64,000 nucleotides of DNA. It comes from Sporomusa acidovorans. Lineage in GTDB: Bacteria; Bacillota; Negativicutes; Sporomusales; Sporomusaceae. Of the stretch, positions 27,018 to 35,265 are shown piece after piece. The notes under the pieces were generated by a model. It did no database searches and was not told the DNA's origin. It worked only from the letters and a program-made list of their open reading frames with translations. A program made the translations under genes and the position numbers. Every line of letters begins with the position of its first letter. The stretch's first letter is position 1. The stretch lies in NCBI RefSeq assembly GCF_900101845.1, contig NZ_FNAM01000009.1, positions 62,001-126,000 of the forward strand, given 5' to 3'.

Positions 27018-28155
27018 TGAAACCGACAAAATTGTTACCGGTATCGCCGGAATGGATGATATCAAAAAGGTTGGCCGGGTAGGTGCAAAAGCCCTGATCT
27101 ACTTTGAAGTTGTAACCACTTTTGCTTTAATCATGGGTTTATTCCTGGTAAACTGGTTGCAGCCAGGTGCCGGCATGAATGTCGATGTCAGTAAATTGGA
27201 CACGAAGGCTATCGCTGCCTATACGGCAGCCGCCCAGACACACAGCAGTTCTGTGGATTTTTTTATGAACATCATCCCCACCAGCGTGGTTGACGCTTTT
27301 GCCAAAGGAGATATTTTGCAAGTGTTATTGTTTTCCATTCTCTTTGGCTGGGCTATACTGGCTATGGGCAAAAAAGGCGAAAACATATATAATCTGATCA
27401 GCGATATTTCCCACAGCTTTTTTGTCATTGTCGATATCATTATGAAAATTGCTCCAATTGGCGTTTTCGGTGCCATGGCTTTTACAATTGGCAAATATGG
27501 TATAGCCTCGCTTGGTCCACTGGCAAAACTTTTAGGATGTTTTTACATAACCTGCGCCCTTTTTGTCCTCGTAGTTATTGGTGCTATAGCCAGATGGACC
27601 GGTATTAGCATTTTTAAATTTCTGGCTTATATTAAAGAAGAACTGCTCATTGTGCTTGGCACCTCTTCTTCCGAAAGTGTACTGCCACGCCTTATGGAAA
27701 AGCTAGAAAAACTGGGTTGCCCCAAGTCAATAGTCGGATTAGTTGTGCCCACAGGTTATTCCTTCAACCTTGACGGCACATCCATCTATCTCACAATGGC
27801 CGCTATTTTCGTAGCGCAGGCAACCAATACCGAACTTACCTTGACCCATCAGCTTACCATCCTGGCTGTTTTGCTGCTTACCTCGAAAGGAGCATCCGGC
27901 GTAACCGGCAGCGGGTTTATCGTATTGGCAGCAACTCTATCAGTAATACCAGGAATTCCTGTAGCCGGACTCGCCATCATTTTTGGCATAGACCGCTTCA
28001 TGTCCTTAGGAAGAGCGATAACCAACTTAATTGGTAACGGAATTGCAACAATAGTTGTCGCGAAACTTGAGAATGAACTTGACCAGGAAAAACTCCGGGA
28101 CTCCTTATTCATAAATGCTGCAAAGCAAAATTCCACCGACCGCCATGTAAGCTAA
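27004..28155 (+). pseudogene. 5'-truncated C4-dicarboxylate/proton symporter (DctA family)
   Basis: The frame encodes most of a DctA/GltP transporter: [55 protein letters not shown] and [19 protein letters not shown]. DctA proteins run about 430 residues, and roughly 55 N-terminal residues (two membrane helices) are missing here. The frame starts inside a 13-bp inverted repeat with no ribosome binding site. The rest has no stops, so the loss looks recent. It could still be expressed as a 383-residue protein but is unlikely to transport. Confidence 0.8.
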
Positions 28156-28310
28156 CTAACGGTGCTCTCTTACCAAACTGCCCTGACTGAAACACGCAAA
28201 ACACGTGGATACAATGCAGGTTTTTCGTGTTTCTATCAGAAACAATTATTATGAAAATTTACTATATCAATTACAAATAAATTTATTATTTGCTTTGATA
28301 TAAACTTAAC

Positions 28311-28338
28311 TTGACACAGCCTAATTGTCTGTTATAAT
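28311..28338 (+). promoter_or_regulatory. Sigma-A promoter of the DAHP synthase leader
   Basis: Consensus TTGACA (28311-28316) and TATAAT (28333-28338) with 16-bp spacing, about 44 bp before the leader peptide start. Confidence 0.8.
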
Positions 28339-28381
28339 AAAAACATACTTTTAAAACATTAAGATATTAGGTGTGACGATC

Positions 28382-28507
28382 ATGATGCTAACAACAGCTA
28401 AATTATATCAACATGAATACTTTTTCTTTTTTGCTTGGGCTAACTTTTTTAGCGCAGGCTTTTTTAAGTTGAATAATTTAATAACAAGTTTATCTGTGAG
28501 TCCTTAA
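28382..28507 (+). CDS. Aromatic-rich leader peptide for attenuation of DAHP synthase
   Basis: A 41-codon ORF with AGGTG 8 bp upstream encodes a peptide with 8 Phe, 2 Tyr and 1 Trp. Ten of the 16 residues from 13 to 28 are aromatic (YFFFFAWANFFSAGFF). Such leaders (pheA, pheST of enteric bacteria) stall ribosomes when the charged tRNA is scarce and so prevent a downstream terminator from forming. A strong terminator follows 31 bp after its stop, then aroF. Phenylalanine is the main predicted signal. Confidence 0.85.
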   Translation: MMLTTAKLYQHEYFFFFAWANFFSAGFFKLNNLITSLSVSP

Positions 28508-28538
28508 CCTTAACCGGTATCAACCTTAAGAAAAAATA

Positions 28539-28573
28539 AAAAAACCTAAGGCTCATTGAGCCTTAGGTTTTTT
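28539..28573 (+). terminator. Attenuator terminator upstream of DAHP synthase
   Basis: A 16-bp stem (28539-28554 / 28558-28573) with a 3-nt loop and a T-rich right arm. It lies between the leader peptide and the structural gene, so read-through is required for expression. Confidence 0.85.
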
Positions 28574-28574
28574 A

Positions 28575-28668
28575 TTTTACATTATCAGAAAGTATAACCT
28601 TTCTGATAATAAGTAAGAACGACTAAGGCTTCTGCCGGCGTCCTAAGGGACTTGGCATAAGCCAAGTC
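28575..28668 (+). promoter_or_regulatory. Structured 5'-UTR motif, copy A
   Basis: TTTTACATTATCAG is followed by a 12-bp hairpin (28581-28592 / 28599-28610) and a 49-nt core (28620-28668) ending in the stem GACTTGGC/GCCAAGTC. The core is 44/49 identical to 58219-58267, which precedes an HD-GYP gene in the same orientation. The distance to the aroF start is 36 bp. It matches no riboswitch class I can recall. Confidence 0.65.
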
Positions 28669-28704
28669 TTATCTTAAAAATATTATTAACAGGAGGCGTT
28701 CGTA

Positions 28705-29718
28705 ATGGTTATTGTATTAAATACTTTAGCATCACCTGAACAAATTGAAAAACTGAAACAGGAATTAGAAAACTACGGCTTAAGTGTATGGCCCACATAC
28801 GGTAAATTTCAAACTATCCTGGGTATTGTGGGCGATACCGGCAAACTTGACCGTGATTATTTACTGAGCAAGCCGTATGTGGAGAAGGTACTGTCTGTAC
28901 AAGAACCCTATAAAAAGGCCAATCGTTCCTTCCATCCTGAAAATACGGTCATCCCGGTTGGCTCACAAGCAATTGGCGGCAATCAACTGGCCATTATCGC
29001 CGGTCCCTGCTCGGTTGAAAGCCGTGATCAGATTATCGGTATCGCCAAGGATGTAAAAGCCGCCGGCGCGGGTTTTCTGCGGGGTGGCGCTTTCAAACCG
29101 CGTTCTTCACCTTATAGCTTTCAGGGAATGCAGGAAGCAGGACTTGAATTATTAAAACAGGCCAAACAAGCAACCGGGCTGCCCATTGTTACCGAGATTA
29201 TGTCAATAAGTCAGTTGGAACAATACCACGAAGATATCGATGTTATTCAAATTGGCGCACGCAATATGCAAAATTTCGATCTCTTAAAAGCAGCCGGGCA
29301 AATTAATAAACCTATCCTGCTCAAACGGGGATTAAGCGCTACTATCGAAGAACTTTTAATGTCTGCCGAATATATTATGGCTGGGGGCAATGAAAACGTA
29401 ATTTTATGCGAACGCGGCATCCGGACCTTTGAAACCTATACCCGTAATACCCTTGACCTCAGTGCCGTGCTGGCAATCAAAAAACTCAGCCATCTGCCGG
29501 TTATTGTTGACCCAAGTCATGCAGCCGGACTGTGGTGGATGGTTGAATCTTTATCCAAAGCCGCTGTAGCCGTAGGTGCTGATGGTGTTATCATTGAAGT
29601 TCACCAAGACCCTAGTAATGCCAAATGCGACGGACAACAGTCCATAAAACCTGAACGATTTGCTGCACTAATGAATTCCTTACGGGAAATCGCGCGTATT
29701 GATAACCGCACTGTTTAA
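28705..29718 (+). CDS. aroF: 3-deoxy-7-phosphoheptulonate (DAHP) synthase
   Basis: This enzyme condenses phosphoenolpyruvate and erythrose 4-phosphate, the first step of the shikimate pathway. The 337-residue type I-beta protein has an N-terminal ferredoxin-like regulatory domain (about 1-85), as in the Thermotoga enzyme that is feedback-inhibited by aromatic amino acids. The barrel shows IAGPCSVESRDQI, RGGAFKPRSSPYSFQG, LLKRGLSAT and VDPSHAAG. AGGAGG precedes the ATG. Expression appears to be controlled by leader-peptide attenuation and a second structured 5'-UTR element. Confidence 0.95.
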   Translation: MVIVLNTLASPEQIEKLKQELENYGLSVWPTYGKFQTILGIVGDTGKLDRDYLLSKPYVEKVLSVQEPYKKANRSFHPENTVIPVGSQAIGGNQLAIIAGPCSVESRDQIIGIAKDVKAAGAGFLRGGAFKPRSSPYSFQGMQEAGLELLKQAKQATGLPIVTEIMSISQLEQYHEDIDVIQIGARNMQNFDLLKAAGQINKPILLKRGLSATIEELLMSAEYIMAGGNENVILCERGIRTFETYTRNTLDLSAVLAIKKLSHLPVIVDPSHAAGLWWMVESLSKAAVAVGADGVIIEVHQDPSNAKCDGQQSIKPERFAALMNSLREIARIDNRTV

Positions 29719-29792
29719 TAGAATGAGCTAAGTTTCAAATATGGAACTTAGTTCATTTTATGAGCCACATCCAATAATTTTCTTTTGAATTT

Positions 29793-29987
29793 CTAACTGA
29801 TTACTTCCTGAACCCGGCCAATGGTGCCATCGGTTAACCGGACTTTAATCCCACGATGATGCACCGGACTGCTTGTCAGAATGTCTTTGACGATTCCTTC
29901 GGTTAACTGACCTGACCGTTGATGCGGTTTTTGCACAATTTTCACTTTCGCACCTGGTACTATATTTTTTCGTTGTGTCCCGTCCAT
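29793..29987 (-). CDS. YwbE-family protein
   Basis: A 64-residue conserved protein of unknown function. MDGTQRKNI at the start and GIKVRLTDGTIGRVQEV near the end match the YwbE family of Firmicutes. The family-like N-terminus supports the ATG at 29987 over a GTG at 29999. The compact beta-rich sequence resembles a KOW/SH3-like fold. Confidence 0.85.
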   Translation of the reverse strand: MDGTQRKNIVPGAKVKIVQKPHQRSGQLTEGIVKDILTSSPVHHRGIKVRLTDGTIGRVQEVIS

Positions 29988-30056
29988 GTTATTTTCCACT
30001 TCCTGTTTATATTTAATGCGATAACTTTGTTCAAATATACCACCGGTCTGTATCGC

Positions 30057-30326
30057 TCAGTCTTTTTCAAGCGAAATATATTTAGTAAAGGCTTTCACCA
30101 TTTCTTCCTTGGCTTTGCGCTTAAGGCGTTTTATGGCATACTCACGCTTGCGAGCCATGCTTTCGGTAGCATGCTGTTCATAGTATACCAAAGCAACAGG
30201 CAGACGACTGCGGGTATAGCGGGCACCAATCCCCTTATTATGAGTCGCAATTCTTGCTTCCAGGTTGTTAGTCCAGCCGGTATAAAAGGTTCCGTCCGCA
30301 CATTGAACAATGTAAGTATACGGCAT
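30057..30326 (-). CDS. GIY-YIG nuclease-superfamily protein (UPF0213)
   Basis: An 89-residue single-domain GIY-YIG protein: YTYIVQCADGTFYTGWTNNL at residues 3-22, then RIATHNKGIGARYTRSRLP and a C-terminal ESMARKREYAIKRLKR. Stand-alone UPF0213 (YazA-like) members are thought to be structure-specific nucleases, but the role is not established. It lies 15 bp after the recQ stop codon, so the two may be co-transcribed. Confidence 0.9.
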   Translation of the reverse strand: MPYTYIVQCADGTFYTGWTNNLEARIATHNKGIGARYTRSRLPVALVYYEQHATESMARKREYAIKRLKRKAKEEMVKAFTKYISLEKD

Positions 30327-30341
30327 ATTACCTACCTAGTG

Positions 30342-32504
30342 TTATGCCTTGCCTGCCATGCTGAAATGTTTGCATAGCACCGCCTTTATTGCGGCATAAC
30401 TCACAGCATCGGGCAAAGCTTCTTTGATCGGCTTCAATTGGTTGCCGCCAATTTTTTTTATGGTAGCTATAATAAGTTCTTCGTACTGCTGGGGAATAAG
30501 CCTGTCCCAATTAATACTATGCCCCTCTTGCGCACAACGTACCAGATGATTTTGCACGGTGTTGACGGTTAAGTCCCGCGATTGAGCAATTTCTTCTAAA
30601 TTCATATCTTGACGGTACATGGTTAAGGTAATAAGATGGCTGGGTTCGGCCTCGGCTTTGCTGCTCTTTTTGCCTGCCGCCTGTTTAGCCGGTACGGCGG
30701 CAACAACTGTCTCCGTACCGCCTACCGGCGCAGCATGCTCTGTTAAATAGCGAGTAATAACAGCCAAAAATTCTTTCCCATATTTCTGTAGTTTTAACTC
30801 GCCAATCCCCTTGATCTGGTGCATAGCGTCAAGATCTTGAGGACGGTGCTGACTCATTTCCCGCAGGGTCGTATCGGCAAACACAACAAACGGCGGAACA
30901 TTTTCCCGTTCGGAAATTCGTTTGCGGCACTGCCGTAACAACTCAAACAGAGTATCATCCTGAACAGGCTGACGTTCGGTAAATACCTTCTGCCAAACTC
31001 TGGTCTCACCGCGCAACACTAAAGATGCCTCCGGTTCCAACTTTACTACCGGATATTCGCTTTCAGTCAGGCGTAAATAGCCGGTAGCAACCAAACGCTG
31101 TACAAGGGATTTAATAGCCTGTACGGTGCGCTCCGCCATCAAGCCATAGGTTGGCAGCCGGTCAAGGCCCAACTGTTGGACTTTTTTATTTTTTGACCCT
31201 TTTAACACATCGGCAATAACGGAAATGCCGAACCTTTCCTTCAGGCGGTAAATGCAAGAAAAGACTTTTTGAGCATCCACCGTAATGTCCACCTGTTCGC
31301 CATCAGCCGTACAATTGCCGCAATGACCGCAACCTTCTTCGGTTGTGGGCTCGCCAAAATACTGTAAAATATAATGCCGCAGACAATCGGGTGTATGACA
31401 ATAATCCACCATCTCCTGCAGCTTTTTTAATTCGTGCTGTTTACGTTCAGGCTGTTCAACGGACTTATCAATCAAAAAACGCTGTAACAGCGGATCTTGC
31501 GGTCCAAACAGCAGGATACATTCGCCCGGTGCGCCATCCCGTCCGCTGCGGCCGGCCTCTTGGTAGTAAGACTCCATGTTTTTCGGCATATTGTAATGTA
31601 TCACATAACGTACATTGGATTTGTCAATTCCCATTCCAAAGGCATTGGTGGCCACCATAACCCGGATATCATCATACAAAAACTGCTCCTGCTGAAACTT
31701 GCGTTCTTCATCGTTTAAGCCTGCATGATAATGCCCGGCAGCAATCCCCCTCTTCTTGAGCAGCGTATAAAGCGTGTCGACTTCTTTACGGGTTGCCGCA
31801 TAAATAATGCCGGCCTGACCGGCATTGGCCTTAACATATTTCTGGACAAATTGCGGTTTGTTTTCGCCGCGCAAAACAGAAAAAGAAAGATTAGGCCGGT
31901 CAAAGCCTGTTATATGTACTTGCGGCCATTGTAATGCCAATAGATTTTCAATATCATTTTTGACCTCAGGCGTAGCGGTGGCCGTAAAGGCACCAATTAC
32001 CGGTCTTGCCGGCAAATTGGCAATAAACGTGCTCACATTGCGATAGCTTGGGCGGAAGTCATGACCCCACTGCGAAACACAGTGGGCTTCGTCAATAGCC
32101 AGCATACTAATCTTTAGCTGTCCCACAACCGCTAAAAACCAGTCGGCGGTCAGCCGTTCAGGCGCTACATAGACCAGTTTATACCGTCCGGCACGCATAT
32201 GCTGCAGGCGCCGCCCCGCTTCTGAGCCACTGAGCGAACTATTGATAAACGTCGCCGGTATTCCTGCTTCCGTTAACGCGTCCACTTGATCTTTCATTAG
32301 CGAAATGAGCGGTGAAACCACGATGGTTATACCGGGAAGCAGCAGAGCTGGAATCTGAAAGCATAATGATTTGCCTGCCCCGGTAGGCATAATGGCGATG
32401 GTATCCTTGCCGCCAAGCAAACTCCCGATAACCTTGGCCTGCCCTGGCCGAAATTCATCATAACCGTAATATTTTTTTAATATTACCCGTGCCTTTGTCA
32501 ACAT
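30342..32504 (-). CDS. recQ: ATP-dependent DNA helicase RecQ
   Basis: A 720-residue 3'-5' DNA helicase used in recombination and replication restart. Helicase motifs: MPTGAGKS (Walker A), AIDEAHCVSQWGHDFRPSY, GAFTATAT and YYQEAGRSGRDG. The zinc-binding RQC region has CLRHYILQYFG and CGHCGNC. An HRDC domain (about 515-595) is followed by a further C-terminal helical segment with MNLEEIAQSRDLTVNTVQNH, as in long RecQ proteins of Firmicutes. GGAG precedes the ATG. Confidence 0.95.
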   Translation of the reverse strand: MLTKARVILKKYYGYDEFRPGQAKVIGSLLGGKDTIAIMPTGAGKSLCFQIPALLLPGITIVVSPLISLMKDQVDALTEAGIPATFINSSLSGSEAGRRLQHMRAGRYKLVYVAPERLTADWFLAVVGQLKISMLAIDEAHCVSQWGHDFRPSYRNVSTFIANLPARPVIGAFTATATPEVKNDIENLLALQWPQVHITGFDRPNLSFSVLRGENKPQFVQKYVKANAGQAGIIYAATRKEVDTLYTLLKKRGIAAGHYHAGLNDEERKFQQEQFLYDDIRVMVATNAFGMGIDKSNVRYVIHYNMPKNMESYYQEAGRSGRDGAPGECILLFGPQDPLLQRFLIDKSVEQPERKQHELKKLQEMVDYCHTPDCLRHYILQYFGEPTTEEGCGHCGNCTADGEQVDITVDAQKVFSCIYRLKERFGISVIADVLKGSKNKKVQQLGLDRLPTYGLMAERTVQAIKSLVQRLVATGYLRLTESEYPVVKLEPEASLVLRGETRVWQKVFTERQPVQDDTLFELLRQCRKRISERENVPPFVVFADTTLREMSQHRPQDLDAMHQIKGIGELKLQKYGKEFLAVITRYLTEHAAPVGGTETVVAAVPAKQAAGKKSSKAEAEPSHLITLTMYRQDMNLEEIAQSRDLTVNTVQNHLVRCAQEGHSINWDRLIPQQYEELIIATIKKIGGNQLKPIKEALPDAVSYAAIKAVLCKHFSMAGKA

Positions 32505-32652
32505 ATATTTTTATCTCCAATTCTAATCACCAGCAGTTGCTGTTAAAAAAATCCAATGCCAACTGCTTCTTTTACTATGATAGCATAAGACAGCCTATCT
32601 GGCTATTCCCTGCGGATCGCATCACTTTCCGTCATACCTGATCGTTATAGTA

Positions 32653-34593
32653 TCAGGAAAGGTGCCCGCAAGACACATAGCCACCCGGATAGTCAGCAAG
32701 TTCTTGCAGCGATGGCCGAGTTTCCGCTACCGCCAAGGCCAATAAGTCACCATTGATCTCCAATAATAACCGTTCTGCTTTTAAATACTTCACTGCTTTT
32801 TTAAGCTCTTCGCCGCCCCAATCCCGCCCTGCTACCCTTCGCACAAGTTGCGCAAGCTGTTGCTTACTAGTTACACTGCCGCACACTTGATAAACATCTT
32901 TGGTTATTTCACGCAGCCTATGGCACGATTGCACGGCACAAGGCCGCGAATCCGCTATTTCCCATACTTCTTCGTTGACCCTCCTCATACATAACAACGC
33001 TCTGGATTTACTCCAGAATCTTTTGCTCCATACCTTGACCTTTTCTTCCAGCTGGCGATAAACCGGATCAAAAGCCGGTTCATCCTGGTTAGAGTCTGCA
33101 AAATAATGCGCCAACTGATCAATAAGCCCCGGCAAATCAGGATAAACATACTGATATCCCGGAGCAGGACACAGTTTTAGCCCATATTGTTCCGGATGAT
33201 TTACATAGACGCTGCCCCGGTCAAAGGCCATTTGAATCATGTCATTCGGCGGCTGCAAATGAACAAGTTGGTCAATCCAGGCTTTCATTTCCCGGTACCA
33301 TTCCACCTTCTCACCGGGAAACCCCCACAGCAGGTTCCAGGAACAACGGATACCCAGTTCCAGCGCATTCTTTAATAGTTCGACATGTCGAATAGCCTTA
33401 TTCCCTTTATTCATTAATAACAAAGGGCCGTCATGCAGACTCTCGATTCCCGGTTGCAGCCAGCGAACTCCCGCTGCCGCCAATTTGCTCAATTGTTCCC
33501 GGGTAAGATTAGACTTGGTTTCATAAAAAATGTTATATGTTACAGGCAATACCGAAAAATCGGCAATCACGGTGCGCAAATGCTCCATGCCCAGAATGTT
33601 GTCGGTCGCTTCAAAAGACTGCACACCATAGCGTTTTGACAGCGTAGCAAATTCAGTTGCCACGCGTTGTCGGGACTTTGGACGATAACGGTAGCCCTGA
33701 CCGTTCAGCCCGCAAAACGTGCAGGGATGTCTTTCTCCCCACCAGCAGCCCCGGGACGTTTCCACTAATAAACCGGGAACAATATGCTCCTGCAATAAAC
33801 TTTGTTGTAATGCATGAAAATAATCATCATAGTCCGGGACAGGAACGCTGTCCATATCGTCGACAACCAGGCGTGGCACCTGATCGTCACTGTTAAAAGG
33901 CATACCTGCCCATAACACGCCATACGGCAATTCATTTTTGGCAGCAAGACCTCCTTGTGTCAGCACAGACCGGCAAAACTGAGAAAAACAATGGTCGGCC
34001 TCACCGGAAACAGTAAAATCCAACCAGGGAAAATTCTCTACCATGGTCAGCCCGGCCTTGCCTTCGCAATTTTCGCCGCCCATAACCGTCACTACCGCCG
34101 GTGCAAGTTGTTTGATCCGCCGTAACAGTGCCAAGGAAGCACAATTCTGTTCAAATAGAGACACACAGCCGACAATTTTAGGGTGACTGGCTAGAACGCG
34201 TTCAGCCACTTCGTTTACAAAACCAACCGCCAGGGAACGCACTTCACGGACAATAGCAAGCAGTCTCTCCAGGAACTGTGGATCAACCCCTGCCGGGCGG
34301 GTATGCCGGCGGTGCGTATAGTATAGCTCGTCTCCTGGCAGCCTGTACCCGGAAAAAGCCGCGGCAGCGAAGGCAAACTCCCCGCCAAAGGTTTGCCGGT
34401 AAGAGTGAGTTATGCTTTGGTACTTATACACACCAATCTGTTCGGCTAATGCCAAATTGCTATATTCCACTTTTGTTTTGATTCCAACCTGCATCAGGGC
34501 ACTTTTCAACAATCCCAGTGCCAATGATGGATGGGCAAGATCGGCAAACGGCATATTGACAAGACAAACATCTGCTTTTTCTGATACTGCCAT
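32653..34593 (-). CDS. B12-binding radical SAM protein, RiPP maturation family (rSAM_ocin_1-like)
   Basis: A 646-residue protein. The N-terminal B12-binding-like domain opens with DVCLVNMPFADLAHPSLALG. The radical SAM core has the spaced motif CX7CX2C (Cys283, Cys291, Cys294) in SRGCWWGERHPCTFCGLNG, then SFEATDNILG. These match the peptide (RiPP/bacteriocin) maturation radical SAM family 1. I use the ATG at 34593, with GGGGG upstream; the frame stays open to a GTG at 34692. No precursor peptide, protease or exporter is evident, so the substrate is unknown. Confidence 0.82.
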   Translation of the reverse strand: MAVSEKADVCLVNMPFADLAHPSLALGLLKSALMQVGIKTKVEYSNLALAEQIGVYKYQSITHSYRQTFGGEFAFAAAAFSGYRLPGDELYYTHRRHTRPAGVDPQFLERLLAIVREVRSLAVGFVNEVAERVLASHPKIVGCVSLFEQNCASLALLRRIKQLAPAVVTVMGGENCEGKAGLTMVENFPWLDFTVSGEADHCFSQFCRSVLTQGGLAAKNELPYGVLWAGMPFNSDDQVPRLVVDDMDSVPVPDYDDYFHALQQSLLQEHIVPGLLVETSRGCWWGERHPCTFCGLNGQGYRYRPKSRQRVATEFATLSKRYGVQSFEATDNILGMEHLRTVIADFSVLPVTYNIFYETKSNLTREQLSKLAAAGVRWLQPGIESLHDGPLLLMNKGNKAIRHVELLKNALELGIRCSWNLLWGFPGEKVEWYREMKAWIDQLVHLQPPNDMIQMAFDRGSVYVNHPEQYGLKLCPAPGYQYVYPDLPGLIDQLAHYFADSNQDEPAFDPVYRQLEEKVKVWSKRFWSKSRALLCMRRVNEEVWEIADSRPCAVQSCHRLREITKDVYQVCGSVTSKQQLAQLVRRVAGRDWGGEELKKAVKYLKAERLLLEINGDLLALAVAETRPSLQELADYPGGYVSCGHLS

Positions 34594-34902
34594 ATACTTA
34601 TTTCGCCCCCTTTCATTTTCCCCAAATAGGTCATCCAGAGCGGAAGTCTTGAATTTTTCAGCGATATCCCGCCTCCACGCACATAAGTACACTGTGTCTT
34701 TATTCCATATATTACTAACTTTTTCGCCCTTTATTGGGGTATGTCCTGCTAAATGACAATAAGCATGATAAAATTCTCACAAACCCTTTCCGACCATTGG
34801 CTATAAAAAAACCACCTCCGTCGCCAATGATCAGTTCTTGCCTAATCACTTGCTAGGAAGCGGGATTTTCATTTTTCATTTGTTTTTACTTTGGCTATCG
34901 AT

Positions 34903-35238
34903 TTAGCTCCAGCTACTCCAAACCTCCGGACAATACCCCACTGTCGCCTTAGCGCCGTTGCGCACAATCGGCGTCCGTAATAGGAGCGGATGCTCCAGCA
35001 GTTCTTCCTCTATGTTGTGAACCAAATATTTCAAATTGCGTTTAGCATACTCCTTGCCTGATTTGTCAATAAGATTGTCCAGGCCGCCAGCCGCTGCTCT
35101 TACCTTATCCAGTTCTCCCTTGCTTAACCCTCTAACCGTTAAATCAATAAACTGAAAAGGTATCTTGCGTTCTTTAAAATACCGTTCAGCCTTACGGGTA
35201 TCCTGACATTTTTTTGTCCCCACTATTTGTATATTCAT
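34903..35238 (-). CDS. ArsC/Spx-family thioredoxin-fold protein
   Basis: A 111-residue protein of the arsenate reductase/Spx superfamily. It begins MNIQIVGTKKCQDTRKAERY, with a single N-terminal cysteine in CQDT rather than CXXC, and has the KYLVHNIEEELLEHPLLLRTPIV stretch ending in a cis-proline-like TPIV. It resembles the YffB-like group of unknown role more than arsenate reductase. It lies 27 bp downstream of the ABC-F gene and may share its transcript. Confidence 0.85.
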   Translation of the reverse strand: MNIQIVGTKKCQDTRKAERYFKERKIPFQFIDLTVRGLSKGELDKVRAAAGGLDNLIDKSGKEYAKRNLKYLVHNIEEELLEHPLLLRTPIVRNGAKATVGYCPEVWSSWS

Positions 35239-35265
35239 CGTCCTTCAACTAACTCCTTTATCTGC

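Noticed and set aside
34593-34692. N-terminal extension of the radical SAM protein
   Set aside because: The frame is open to a GTG at 34692, but the family-typical sequence starts at MAVSEKADVCLVNMPFA, with a ribosome site before 34593.
34706-34846. 46-codon GTG frame upstream of the radical SAM gene as a RiPP precursor (minus strand)
   Set aside because: There is no ribosome binding site, no recognised leader such as a nitrile-hydratase-like leader, and no core motif. The frame also lies in a region with a small hairpin, so it is probably chance.
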